Assembly (NCBI RefSeq): GCF_029223485.1
Contig: NZ_JARHTP010000006.1
Location: 248,001-312,000, forward strand
Origin: Streptomyces coacervatus
GTDB lineage: Bacteria > Actinomycetota > Actinomycetes > Streptomycetales > Streptomycetaceae
DNA length: 64,000 bases
Direction: 5' to 3'
Part shown: positions 61,601 to 64,000 of the stretch, piece by piece
How positions within the stretch are numbered: the stretch's first letter is position 1
Layout: every line of letters begins with the position of its first letter
Position numbers and translations under genes: made by a program
The notes under the pieces: generated by a model
Databases searched by the model: none
Told to the model about the DNA's origin: nothing
Seen by the model: the letters and a program-made list of their open reading frames with translations, nothing else

Positions 61601-64000
61601 GCCAGGTCGAATCCGGTGGCCCACTCCGCATCGGTGTACTCGCGGCGCAGGCGCTCGAGCTCCCCGGCGTCGTGTCCACGCCAGTCGTACACGGCGACCG
61701 GGAGCGCGACCGTGGCGTGGACCAGCTGCAGCGGCTGCGCGTAGCCGCTCAGGTGCATCGACGTCCGCAGGATGTCGTGGCGCCGGGCCACGGTGTCCAC
61801 GGCCTCCTGCAGAGCCGGCAGGGAGAATCCGCGCTCGTCGGGAATCCGGAAGGAGTTGATGTTGTGGTAGACGTTCCTGGCCGTGTCGCGGGTGGCCAGC
61901 ATCTCGACGAGCATGCCGGTCTGAATTTGCGACAACGGGTAGGCGTCCACGACGTCCTCGGGCAGCGCGGCCCGGTCCTCGGCGCTGATCAGCGCAAACG
62001 GCTCGACGGCCGCGATCAGCGACTCACCCGCCGTCTGCCCCGACAACCGGCCCGCAAGCTCCGCGACACTCCGGTGTTCGAGCACGTCACGCACCGACAC
62101 CTCATAGCCGGCCGCACGCAGCGCACCGACCAGGCGGACGGCACGGATGGAGTCGCCGCCGAGGTCGAAGAAGCCGTCCTCGACACCGACCTGCTCCAGC
62201 CCCAGGACGTCCGACCAGATCGCGGTCAGCCGCTCCTCCACCGGGGTGCGGGGGGCCACGTACCGGCTCACCGAGAACGCGGCGACGTCCGGTGCGGGCA
62301 GGGCCCGGTAGCCGACCTTGCCGTTCGCGGTCAGCGGGATGGCGGCCAGCTCCACGTAGGCGACCGGGACCATGTAGTCGGGCAGGCTCGCGCCGAGATG
62401 CGCGCGCAGCTGGGGCACGTCCAGCTCGTGGCCCTCGGGCACCACATAGGCGACGAGTGCCTTGTCGCCGCCGTCCGCCTCGCGGGCGACCACCGCGGCG
62501 TCCCGGACGGACGGGTGGCCGCGCAGTGCGGCCTCGATCTCGCCGAGCTCGATCCGGTAGCCGCGGACCTTGACCTGGTTGTCGATACGGCCGAGGAAGT
62601 CCAGCGAGCCGTCGGCGAGCCGTCGGGCCTGGTCACCGCTGCGGTAGAGCCGTGAACCGGCCGGACCGAACGGGTCCGGTACGAATCGCTCCGCCGTCAG
62701 CGACGGACGGTTCAGGTAGCCCCGGGCGAGGCCGGTGCCGCCTATGTAGACCTCTCCGGCCACTCCGGCCGGAGCGAGCCGGAGGTCCTCGGTAAGGACG
62801 TACATCGTGCTGTTGGGGATGGGGTCACCGAGCGGGATGAGCTCGTTCTCCGGCAGCCGGTCGATCGGCTGTCCGGAGTTGCCGATGGTGATCTCGGTGG
62901 GCCCGTACTCCGAGCCCACCCGGGTGCCCTCGTCCCCCGCCAGGGCGCGCCAGCGGGCGGCCAGCGCGGTGGGGAAGGTGTCGCCGGCGGCGATCACCAG
63001 CCCGGCCACGTCGCGGGCCTGCTGCGGGGTGAGCTGGTGGGTGAGCAGGTCCAGATGCCCGGGGGTGAGTTTGATGAAGCTGAACGGGCCCGCGGCGGCG
63101 AGTGCGGCGCCGAGCTCGGCGGTGTCCAGGTCCATGGGCATCAGGTGGACGGGCTGCCCGGTGATCAGCGGTGTGAAGAGGTTGGGTATGCCGAGGTCGA
63201 AGGAGATCGACGAGAAGAGCGGCGCGCCCGTCGTGCCGTGCGCGGCGTAGGCCTGGACCGTCCACCGGAGGTAGTTGGCCAGACCGTCATGGTGCACCAT
63301 GACGCCCTTGGGACGTCCGGTGGACCCGGACGTGTAGATCACGTAGGCGAGTTGCTGCGGATCGATGGACCGCTCGACCGGCGTGACGGCCTGCTGGTCG
63401 ATCAGCGACCGGTCCCGGTCCAGCACGACGAAGGTCCCGCTGTGGACGTCGCCCAGCACGGGCATCAGGTCCGCCGTCGTGACGACGATCGAGGCGCGCG
63501 TGTCGTCGAGCATGTAGCCCAACCGCTCGGCCGGGATGGCGGGATCGAGCGGCAGATAGGCGGCTCCGGTCTTCCAGACACCCAACAGGGCGGGTACCAG
63601 GTGGAGGTCGCGGTGCAGCCCCACACCGACCAGGGTGTCCGGGCCGGCGCCGAGCGCCCGCAGGTGGTGGGCGATCCGGTTGGCTCGTTCGTCGATCTCG
63701 GCGAAGGTGAGCCGGTGCTCACCGACCACCACGGCGACCGCGTCCGGGGTGGCGGCTGCCTGCCTTTCGACCAGGTCGACCGTGGTTCCGACGGGCCACG
63801 CCACGGTGTCGGCGGTACCCCACGCGGCAAGCAGCTCGCGCTCGCCCTGCGGAAGGCAGGTCACTGACGCGTCCCCCGCGGCGTCGGCGGCCATCGCCTC
63901 CAGCACCGCGCGGTACATCGCGCCGAGGCGTTCGAGGTTGGTCCGGGTGAGCGCTGCCGTCGTCGTGACCAGCTTGACCGTGCCGCCGGTGACGATGACG
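43681..64000 (-). CDS. Multimodular NRPS, partial: C'-A-T-(C-A-T)x5-E*-PBP-type TE
   Basis: At least 6773 codons; the gene runs past the right edge, and the first visible text is the end of a C domain (TNLERLGAMYRAVLEAM). Six A-T units (A1-A6) and five full C domains follow, each module about 1050 residues. All six T domains read DLGGDSIRAVRL. Manual A-domain codes: A1 D-L-P-K-I-A-E-I-G (Asn/Asp-like), A2 D-V-W-C-V-A-M-V-H, A3 D-V-W-L-C-G-L-M-H, A4 D-F-W-C-V-G-L-V-H (A2-A4 unassigned), A5 and A6 D-I-L-Q-L-G-V-I-W (Gly). No epimerization domain lies between modules. The protein ends with an E-like domain without the HHxxxD motif and a serine-hydrolase domain of the penicillin-binding-protein type that should release the peptide. 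It overlaps the MFS exporter start by one base. Confidence 0.93.
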   Translation of the reverse strand, partial: VIVTGGTVKLVTTTAALTRTNLERLGAMYRAVLEAMAADAAGDASVTCLPQGERELLAAWGTADTVAWPVGTTVDLVERQAAATPDAVAVVVGEHRLTFAEIDERANRIAHHLRALGAGPDTLVGVGLHRDLHLVPALLGVWKTGAAYLPLDPAIPAERLGYMLDDTRASIVVTTADLMPVLGDVHSGTFVVLDRDRSLIDQQAVTPVERSIDPQQLAYVIYTSGSTGRPKGVMVHHDGLANYLRWTVQAYAAHGTTGAPLFSSISFDLGIPNLFTPLITGQPVHLMPMDLDTAELGAALAAAGPFSFIKLTPGHLDLLTHQLTPQQARDVAGLVIAAGDTFPTALAARWRALAGDEGTRVGSEYGPTEITIGNSGQPIDRLPENELIPLGDPIPNSTMYVLTEDLRLAPAGVAGEVYIGGTGLARGYLNRPSLTAERFVPDPFGPAGSRLYRSGDQARRLADGSLDFLGRIDNQVKVRGYRIELGEIEAALRGHPSVRDAAVVAREADGGDKALVAYVVPEGHELDVPQLRAHLGASLPDYMVPVAYVELAAIPLTANGKVGYRALPAPDVAAFSVSRYVAPRTPVEERLTAIWSDVLGLEQVGVEDGFFDLGGDSIRAVRLVGALRAAGYEVSVRDVLEHRSVAELAGRLSGQTAGESLIAAVEPFALISAEDRAALPEDVVDAYPLSQIQTGMLVEMLATRDTARNVYHNINSFRIPDERGFSLPALQEAVDTVARRHDILRTSMHLSGYAQPLQLVHATVALPVAVYDWRGHDAGELERLRREYTDAEWATGFDLAIAPLMRFCAHLEEDEAWRLTISHSHAVTEGWTLNTLMMEIVECYRHLRDGRELPAHQAPSVRYADYVAAELTSLGDPVDRAFWQDVVAGHAPLHLPATWADDNGKAEERYWLQVPFGDWEEGLRRLAGQAKASLKSVLLAAHLKVLSTLTPEDAFHTGVVYHGRLEVPDAERVLGMHLNTVPFPAVRPAGTWRRLVEQVYAQEAEIWEHRRYPLPAIQRDAGSNQRLITTMFDHQNFHQVDADTVDVASTENAGGNEFALSVIAAGGMLNLGTTTAVMSRADLERLASMYRAVLAAMATDPTGDASAACLPQGELDRLLDEWNATEEFPVDACVHEVFAAQAARTPESVAVMCGERSLTYREVNERANRLAHHLRELGAGPEVLVGVSLERGLELIPTLLGVLKSGAAYLPLDPVNPDERLAHIAGDAGALVVITQTSLADRVGGFFDGDLVVIDGERDAAVIAARPATDPVPVGGSEHLIYVIYTSGSTGKPKGVSLTHANVLRLFASAQEHYGFGERDVWPLFHSYAFDVSVWEMWGALLHGGRLVVVPAAVTRSPEEFLDVLVGSGATVLCQTPSAFRSLSALAGAGDPRVGELALRAVVFAGERLELSELRPWTDVMGYERPALVNMYGITETTVHSTFHRVTEADVGRSDRNPVGVALSDTAIHLLDGQGRLVPVGVPGEMYVGGPAVARGYLERPSLTAERFVPDPFGPAGARMYRSGDQARRLADGSLDFLGRIDKQVKVRGYRIELGEIEAALRDHPAVDDAVVVAREGQGGEKSLVAYVVTALGVEAEGLRVHLGASLPDYMIPAAYVPLDAIPLTPNGKLDHRALPAPDATAFSASRYVAPRTPVEERLAAIWAEVLGLERVSIEDSFFDLGGDSIRAVRLVGGMRAAGYEVSVRDVFEYRSIAELAGRLSGQTAGESLIAAVEPFALISDEDRAALPEGVVDAYPLSQLQTGMLVEMLKAGELHTYHNLTSFRIPDEAEFSLPALRRAVEIVVQRHDMLRTSMHLSGYSQPLQLVHATADVPVTMHDWRGLDAEELDRARRSYAEQEWAAGFDLATAPLMRLSVQLEEEGAWRLTISHCHAITEGWSYHSMLMEIQTCYRQIRDGQEPAAVEPLAVRYADFVAAELTSLADPEDRAFWQDVVAGHAPLRLPDTWADECGTAAEYHRQYVPYHDVEEGLRRLAGQAKASLKSVLLAAHLKVLSTLTPEDAFHTGVVYHGRLEAPDAERVLGMHLNSLPFPAVRPTGTWRRLVEQVYAQEAEIWTHRRYPLPAIQRDLGEGERLLSVLFEHQNFHQVDEDDVDVDATLNSSPNEFALSAVARGGHINLGTSTDVISRANLARLASMYRSVLEAMAADPAGDASAACLPDTEFERLTKEWNATTEFPVEDSVHGVFSRQAARTPDSVALVCGDRALTYAEVNERANRLAHHLRALGAGPETLVGVSLDRGIDLVPTLLGILKSGAAYVPLDPVNPDDRLAYIVDDAAAPIVVTHSDLVDRVAGYFDGELVVVDGERDAAAIAARPAGDPVETSGPDSQVYVIYTSGSTGRPKGVSLTHANVLRHFTATGDQLGFSGSDVVTQSHSYAFDVSVWEMWGALLHGGRLVVVPTEISRSPRDFLDLLVEEGVTVLLQTPTAFRALAAMAGDGDPRFDRLDLRLVCFGGEKVELSELQPWVERLGLDRPALLNLYGPTETTMHAAYRRLTTEDFGRPGRSNIGEPLRDLRMHLLDAVGRLVPVGVPGEIHVGGPSLARGYLGRAGLTAERFVPDPFGPAGGRLYRTGDLARRLPDGSLDFLGRVDSQVKVRGYRIELGEIEAALRTHHAVRDAVVVARADEAGDKSLIAYVVPVVPDVPDGAVDAEQIRTHLITGLPDYMVPVAYVTLDAIPLTSNGKLDHRALPAPDASAFSAGRYVAPRTPLEERLAAIWAEVLDARQVGVEDSFFDLGGDSIRAVRLVGALRAAGYEVSVRDVFEFRSIAELAGRLSGQTAGESLIAAVEPFALIGEQDRAALPEDVVDAYPLSQLQTGMLVEMLAAGSAGGNLYHNINSFRIPDGAEFSLPALCQVVEVVVGRHDMLRTSMHLSGYSQPLQLVHATADVPVTMHDWRGLDAEELDRARRSYAEQEWAAGFDLASAPLLRISAHVEEDGAWRLTLSNCHAVSEGWTLNTLMMEIVECYRHLRDGRELPSYQAPLVRYTDFVAAELKSLADSEDRAYWQDVTAGHVPFELPSTWAAEDGKAEEGHGARISFADLEEGLRRLAGGAKASLKSVLLAAHLKVLSTLTPEDAFHTGVVYHGRLEAPDAERVLGMHLNTVPFPAVRPAGTWRRLVEQVYAQEAEIWEHRRYPLPAIQRDAGSNQRLITTLFDHQDFYQVDAEAVDTDGGLNEGRNEAALSVVASGRHIQLASSADAVSRDNLERLASMYRAVLEAMAADLDGSATAPCLPKDERARLLTEWNSTVEEPVDGFVHGVFADRAASAPDAVAVTFGATELTYGQVNERANRLARHLRQLGAGPDTLIGVSLERDIDLVPTLLGVLKSGAAYVPLDPTNPVDRLAYILDDADTPILITRAEHVPTFADIYGGELVLLDADDDRDAIDAQPADDPTPVGTPDNLMYVIYTSGSTGKPKGVTLTHANVLRMFAAISRQMNFTSDDVVTQSHSYAFDFSVWEMWGALLHGGRLVIVPPEVSRSPEDLLDLLVSQQVTVLCQIPSAFRALAAMAGEADTRIDRLALRAIVFGGEKLEITELRPWVARTGLDRTALVNLYGPTEITVHCTFHELVADDFEHPSRSHLGRRIADLSIHVLDARQQLVPVGVPGEIYVGGPGLARGYLGRAGLTAERFVPDPFGPVGARLYRTGDLVRRLPDGSLDFLGRVDSQVKVRGYRIELGEIEAALRTHPEVREVVVTAPATESGEKSLVAYVVGDDGDDAAPSAGRLREHLSATLPAYMIPSAFVSLDAIPLISGGKINYRALPEPDRAAFEAGRYVAPQTPVEERLAAIWSEVLGVRQVSVEDSFFDLGGDSLRAVRLVGAMRTVGYDVSIPDVFEYRTIAALAAQMAGHEAGRSLIEAVSPFALISDEDRAALPAGVVDAYPLSQIQTGMLAETMAAEPGGRAVYHNLNSFRIRDDQPFSLTALEEAVGIVVRRHDILRTSMHLSGYSQPMQLVHEAADHPVTLEDLRGLDAQEQERLKREFVARQHAVVFDLTTAPLLHISALIDSDEAWRLNFTYHHAISEGWSYNALMMEVVECYQHLRDGRELPEYVAPSVRYADFVAAELESLGSEVDRSFWRGVVEEHAPLRLPAEWAGAEEGAPERHGVQVPFADLEDGLRGLALKANTSLKSVLLAAHLKVMSSLTSEDAFHTGVVFHGRLEAPGADRVLGMHLNTVPFPAVRPAGTWRRLVEQVYAQEVEIWAHRRHPLPAIQRASGNSRHLLSVLFEYLDFHHVDRDKVDVAQGLNDGINEFAMNVIPTGGNINLGTTTDVIGRSGLARLASMYRSVLEAMAADAEGDASVACLAEGSWGRGEGEVVEWSGDSALELFGARALSAPDSVAVVFGDERVTFGELEERSNRLAHHLRGLGVGAGSVVGVCLDRGPGVLVAMLAVWKTGAGYVPVDPGLPEERRAYMLTDAGVSVLVTESGVGAAEFDGHRVLLDADAEAIAGESAGSLGVRPGAGELAYVLYTSGSTGRPKGVMVPHRALHNLLMSMAGVAGSDARSVWLASTSISFDISGLELFLPLISGGRVVMASAGEVKDAEALVELIGANGVTHVQLTPSGWRLLLAAGFADEAVTALVGGEACSPELACELRAKTRRLVNVYGPTETTIWSTCWEVPEETESVSIGGPLANTDLYVLDSNGRPVADGVSGELFIGGAGLARGYMGRAGLTAERFVPDPFGPAGSRLYRTGDLVQRRQDGSLDYLGRIDSQVKVRGYRIELGEIETVLRAHDAVRDTVVSAREDHVGDKTLVAYVVADDAIDTADLRRHLGTTLPEYMVPAAFVAIDRIPLTNSGKVDHRALPAPEAEMFSASRYVAPRTPLEERLAAIWSDVLGVEQVGVEDSFFDLGGDSIRAVRLVGGMRAAGYEVSVRDVFEFRSIAELAGRLSGQTAGESLIAAVEPFALISAEDRAALPEDVVDAYPLSQIQTGMLVEMLATLDRGEDQVAYHNINSFRIPDARPFSAEALRAAVDVVASRHDVLRTSMHLSGYSQPLQLVHADAELSLAVRDLRELQAVKQREALRAFAYEECAAPSDLTSTSLMRLAVHLESNETWRLTFSYNHAIAEGWTINTLAMEIVECYQHLRDGRELPEYVAPSVRYADFVAAELESLSSDGDRSFWRGVVDEHAPLRIPAAWSEGADSLRERIGTEVPFADLEEGLRGLALRANTSLKSVLLAAHLKVMSSLTSEGAFHTGVVFHGRLEAPGADRVLGMHLNTVPFPAVRPAGTWRRLVEQVYAQEAEIWAHRRYPLPAIQRETDSGRRLLSVMFEHQNFHQVDAATVGTGSDGQGGGTDFALSVVTTHGDINLATTTDVIGRSGLARLASMYRSVLEAMAADAEGDASATCLAEGSWGRAEGEVVEWSGGSTLELFEARAASAPGSPAVVCGDECVTFGELEERSNRLAHHLRGLGVAAGSVVGVCLDRGPGVLVAMLAVWKAGAGYVPVDPGLPEERRAYMLSDAGVSVLVTESTVAADGFDGHRVLLDADAAVIAAESAGSLGARPGADELAYVLYTSGSTGRPKGVMIPHRALHNLLMSMADVAGCDSESTWLASTSISFDISGLELFLPLVTGGRVVMASSTEARDAEALVELIGRNRVAHVQLTPSGWRLLLAAGFADEAVTALVGGEACSPELAGELREKTRRLVNVYGPTETTIWSTFWEVPEETETVSIGGPLANTDLYVLDSNGRPVADGVSGELFIGGVGLARGYMGRADLTAERFVPSPFGPAGGRLYRTGDLVLRSPDGSLDYLGRIDSQVKIRGYRIELGEIETVLRAHAAVRDAVVSAREDQAGDKTLVAYVVADDAIDTADLRRHLGASLPEYMVPAAFVAIDRIPLTNSGKVDHRALPAPEAKTFSARRHYVAPRTPLEERLAVIWAEVLGLEQVSVDDSFFDLGGDSIRAVRLLSAAQAAGIPLSMWLVLQARSLGELAQMMERDEDRFPVEEGMPLLPGHLKWPDSESSAGRTVRLSLNQPADADALERALREVVQHHEALRLRYGSQVPGGRAQLTEISDEALVRVLDLGTVPADDRSAAMTEALAQARAALDAGQGSVIRGTLVRFEEGTPGELWLTALDSALDQYSWSVVLGDLNVAYRQSAEGQPVSLPPVGTPLHAWARDLAGLAFSDEVLDQAGVWLNRPDATPLPVDRAREHHTDAVGNSVTATLSAELTGVLLNDAHPEHLLLGTLARTLARWAGAERVAIDVTVDPRHDPDRGEALARTVGPLTDSYPVSLRVPGSGDATAALRSVARQLRTLPEPSHGYGLLRHLAPDADVAEELATLSAPEVGFTFTPRQAPGGDSTLAFVPDRAASVGAQDAMRAHLLEVEAYLVGEQLYLQWTHSTAVHDPRTVQRLADEQVEELSAVLRQGVGTVGKGARRSGPAAFESTVAEVEKVMAEHEIPGVSLALLQDGQAAEVRSFGVVSAADSEPVTPYTVFAAGSISKHVTTFTVLRLVSEGRLDLDRDLNEYLTSWRIPSAPGHPVTARMLLANLGGFAQHPPLADGYHRFDPVPTLLDVLNGRPPAKTPPVAMGETPGKVFQKSLTGFSVLQQAMVDITGESYPDLARRLVFEPLGMNDSSFDPRFPDSSGRRFARGHDEVGRQMSDGYYVNPEAAGGGLWTTAADLAGFAAEVRRGYLGREESLVDTGLVRQMLTPQSDRAYGWSTIIDTTSGDMEFGHGGQAAGYQAMTWMRAHSGLGLVMLSNSVSGRELVKHLIATVLAGGRTRLAGVWQRAIDEAVRREQGNVDGPGRN
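43684..44805 (-). other. In-cis PBP/beta-lactamase-fold thioesterase domain
   Basis: About 370 residues at the end of the NRPS. Nucleophile and Lys are in SISK (about 44608-44619), and the third motif is HGG in FGHGGQAAGY (43899-43920). The second motif, where this fold normally has Y-S-N (or Y-S-G), reads FQKSLTGFSVLQ: the Tyr is Lys and the Asn is Leu. Known PBP-type thioesterases such as SurE act on peptides ending in a D-residue or Gly; the last A domain here reads Gly. Confidence 0.85.
44820..46110 (-). other. Vestigial epimerization-like domain (E*)
   Basis: Starts PLLPGHLKWPDSES and shows the E/C fold (LREVVQHHEALRLRYG, PEVGFTFTPRQAPGG), but the catalytic HHxxxDG site reads DSALDQYSW (45683-45720): both His are gone. 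Typical E-domain spacing is otherwise kept. It cannot epimerize by the known mechanism; it may be structural or serve docking. Confidence 0.75.
46120..49260 (-). other. NRPS module 6 (C-A-T), Gly code
   Basis: C6 about 47880-49260 with N-H-A-I-A-E-G in place of HHxxxDG, A6 about 46390-47860, T6 about 46120-46330. Code D-I-L-Q-L-G-V-I-W indicates Gly. Its A domain is nearly identical to that of module 5. Confidence 0.8.
49270..52390 (-). other. NRPS module 5 (C-A-T), Gly code
   Basis: C5 about 51020-52390 (H-H-A-I-S-E-G), A5 about 49520-50990, T5 about 49270-49480. Code D-I-L-Q-L-G-V-I-W, Gly. Confidence 0.8.
52400..55620 (-). other. NRPS module 4 (C-A-T), unassigned code
   Basis: C4 about 54260-55620 (C-H-A-V-S-E-G), A4 about 52650-54210, T4 about 52400-52620. 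Code D-F-W-C-V-G-L-V-H shares DFW and xVH with Thr-type readings but differs inside; I leave it open. Confidence 0.75.
55630..58840 (-). other. NRPS module 3 (C-A-T), unassigned code
   Basis: C3 about 57480-58840 (C-H-A-I-T-E-G), A3 about 55850-57440, T3 about 55630-55840. Code D-V-W-L-C-G-L-M-H. A short cgggtacgt/a-type repeat at about 56012-56042 encodes a Val-Pro-rich loop near the end of A3. Confidence 0.75.
58850..62050 (-). other. NRPS module 2 (C-A-T), unassigned code, mosaic A domain
   Basis: C2 about 60690-62050 (S-H-A-V-T-E-G), A2 about 59080-60640, T2 about 58850-59060. Code D-V-W-C-V-A-M-V-H. Most of A2 uses codons ending in G or T where other modules use C, pointing to a separate origin for this stretch. 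Confidence 0.75.
62060..64000 (-). other. NRPS module 1 of the visible part (C'-A-T), Asn/Asp-type code
   Basis: End of a C domain from 64000 to about 63850, A1 about 62280-63840, T1 about 62060-62270. Code D-L-P-K-I-A-E-I-G; the K at 278 and E-x-G end resemble Asn/Asp codes. More modules probably lie beyond the edge. Confidence 0.75.

Noticed and set aside
46282-62655. Very long plus-strand open frames opposite the NRPS modules (up to 2004 codons).
   Set aside because: They mirror the minus-strand NRPS exactly, repeat once per module, have Arg/His/Gln-rich low-complexity composition, no ribosome-binding sites and no recognisable domains. High GC explains the lack of stops.

Overview
The window is high-GC actinobacterial DNA and almost certainly comes from a Streptomyces chromosome. 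It carries hrdD next to a phosphinothricin-type acetyltransferase gene (a neighbourhood known in S. coelicolor), an FxSxx-COOH-type peptide locus, rare TTA codons confined to two regulators, and a large lipopeptide-type NRPS cluster. Left part (1-19.5 kb): accessory and core genes. First comes the end of a conflict-type locus: the C-terminus of a probable vWA-MoxR-associated protein, a MoxR ATPase with an altered Walker B box, and a giant SAV_2336/NB-ARC/TPR protein. It is followed by an HExxH putative peptide-modifying enzyme and a small FxsA-like precursor that lacks the diagnostic Phe. Then come an MFS exporter with a divergent WYL regulator, hrdD, the acetyltransferase, a DODA-type dioxygenase with a divergent MarR regulator, a TetR/MFS pair, a secreted M6-like metalloprotease and a double IclR regulator.

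Right part (about 19.5-64 kb): a nonribosomal lipopeptide cluster, mostly on the minus strand. A ten-gene operon (36890 down to 20387) encodes an NRPS laid out A*-T-C-A-T whose first A domain is degenerate, a stand-alone Gly-type A domain, a P450, a type II thioesterase, a stand-alone C domain, a fatty acyl-AMP ligase, two acyl-CoA dehydrogenases, an acyl carrier protein and a KAS III enzyme. Many of these genes overlap by ATGA. A second operon begins beyond the right edge: at least six NRPS modules, a vestigial epimerization domain and an in-cis penicillin-binding-protein-type thioesterase, followed by an MFS exporter. The last two A domains read as Gly; two others read as Asn/Asp.

Regulation sits between the operons. 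A histidine kinase/response regulator/DUF4097 operon (kinase with a TTA codon), a small membrane protein, and a SARP/NB-ARC activator with two TTA codons lie at 37-42 kb. The kinase operon and a second, isolated DUF4097 lipoprotein gene at 20.2 kb share a 14-bp promoter motif, each exactly 44 bp from a similar -10 region, so one two-component system probably controls both ends of the acyl/NRPS operon region.

Inferred logic: FAAL loads a fatty acid on the ACP, the dehydrogenases unsaturate it, the free C domain joins it to an amino acid held on the first T domain and loaded in trans by the free A domain, and the assembly lines extend the chain. The final Gly-bearing peptide is released by the PBP-type domain, whose Tyr motif is altered. 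The best candidates for something undescribed are this split initiation module, the unusual terminal E*/PBP-TE unit, the shared DUF4097 promoter, and the Phe-less FxsA/HExxH pair.
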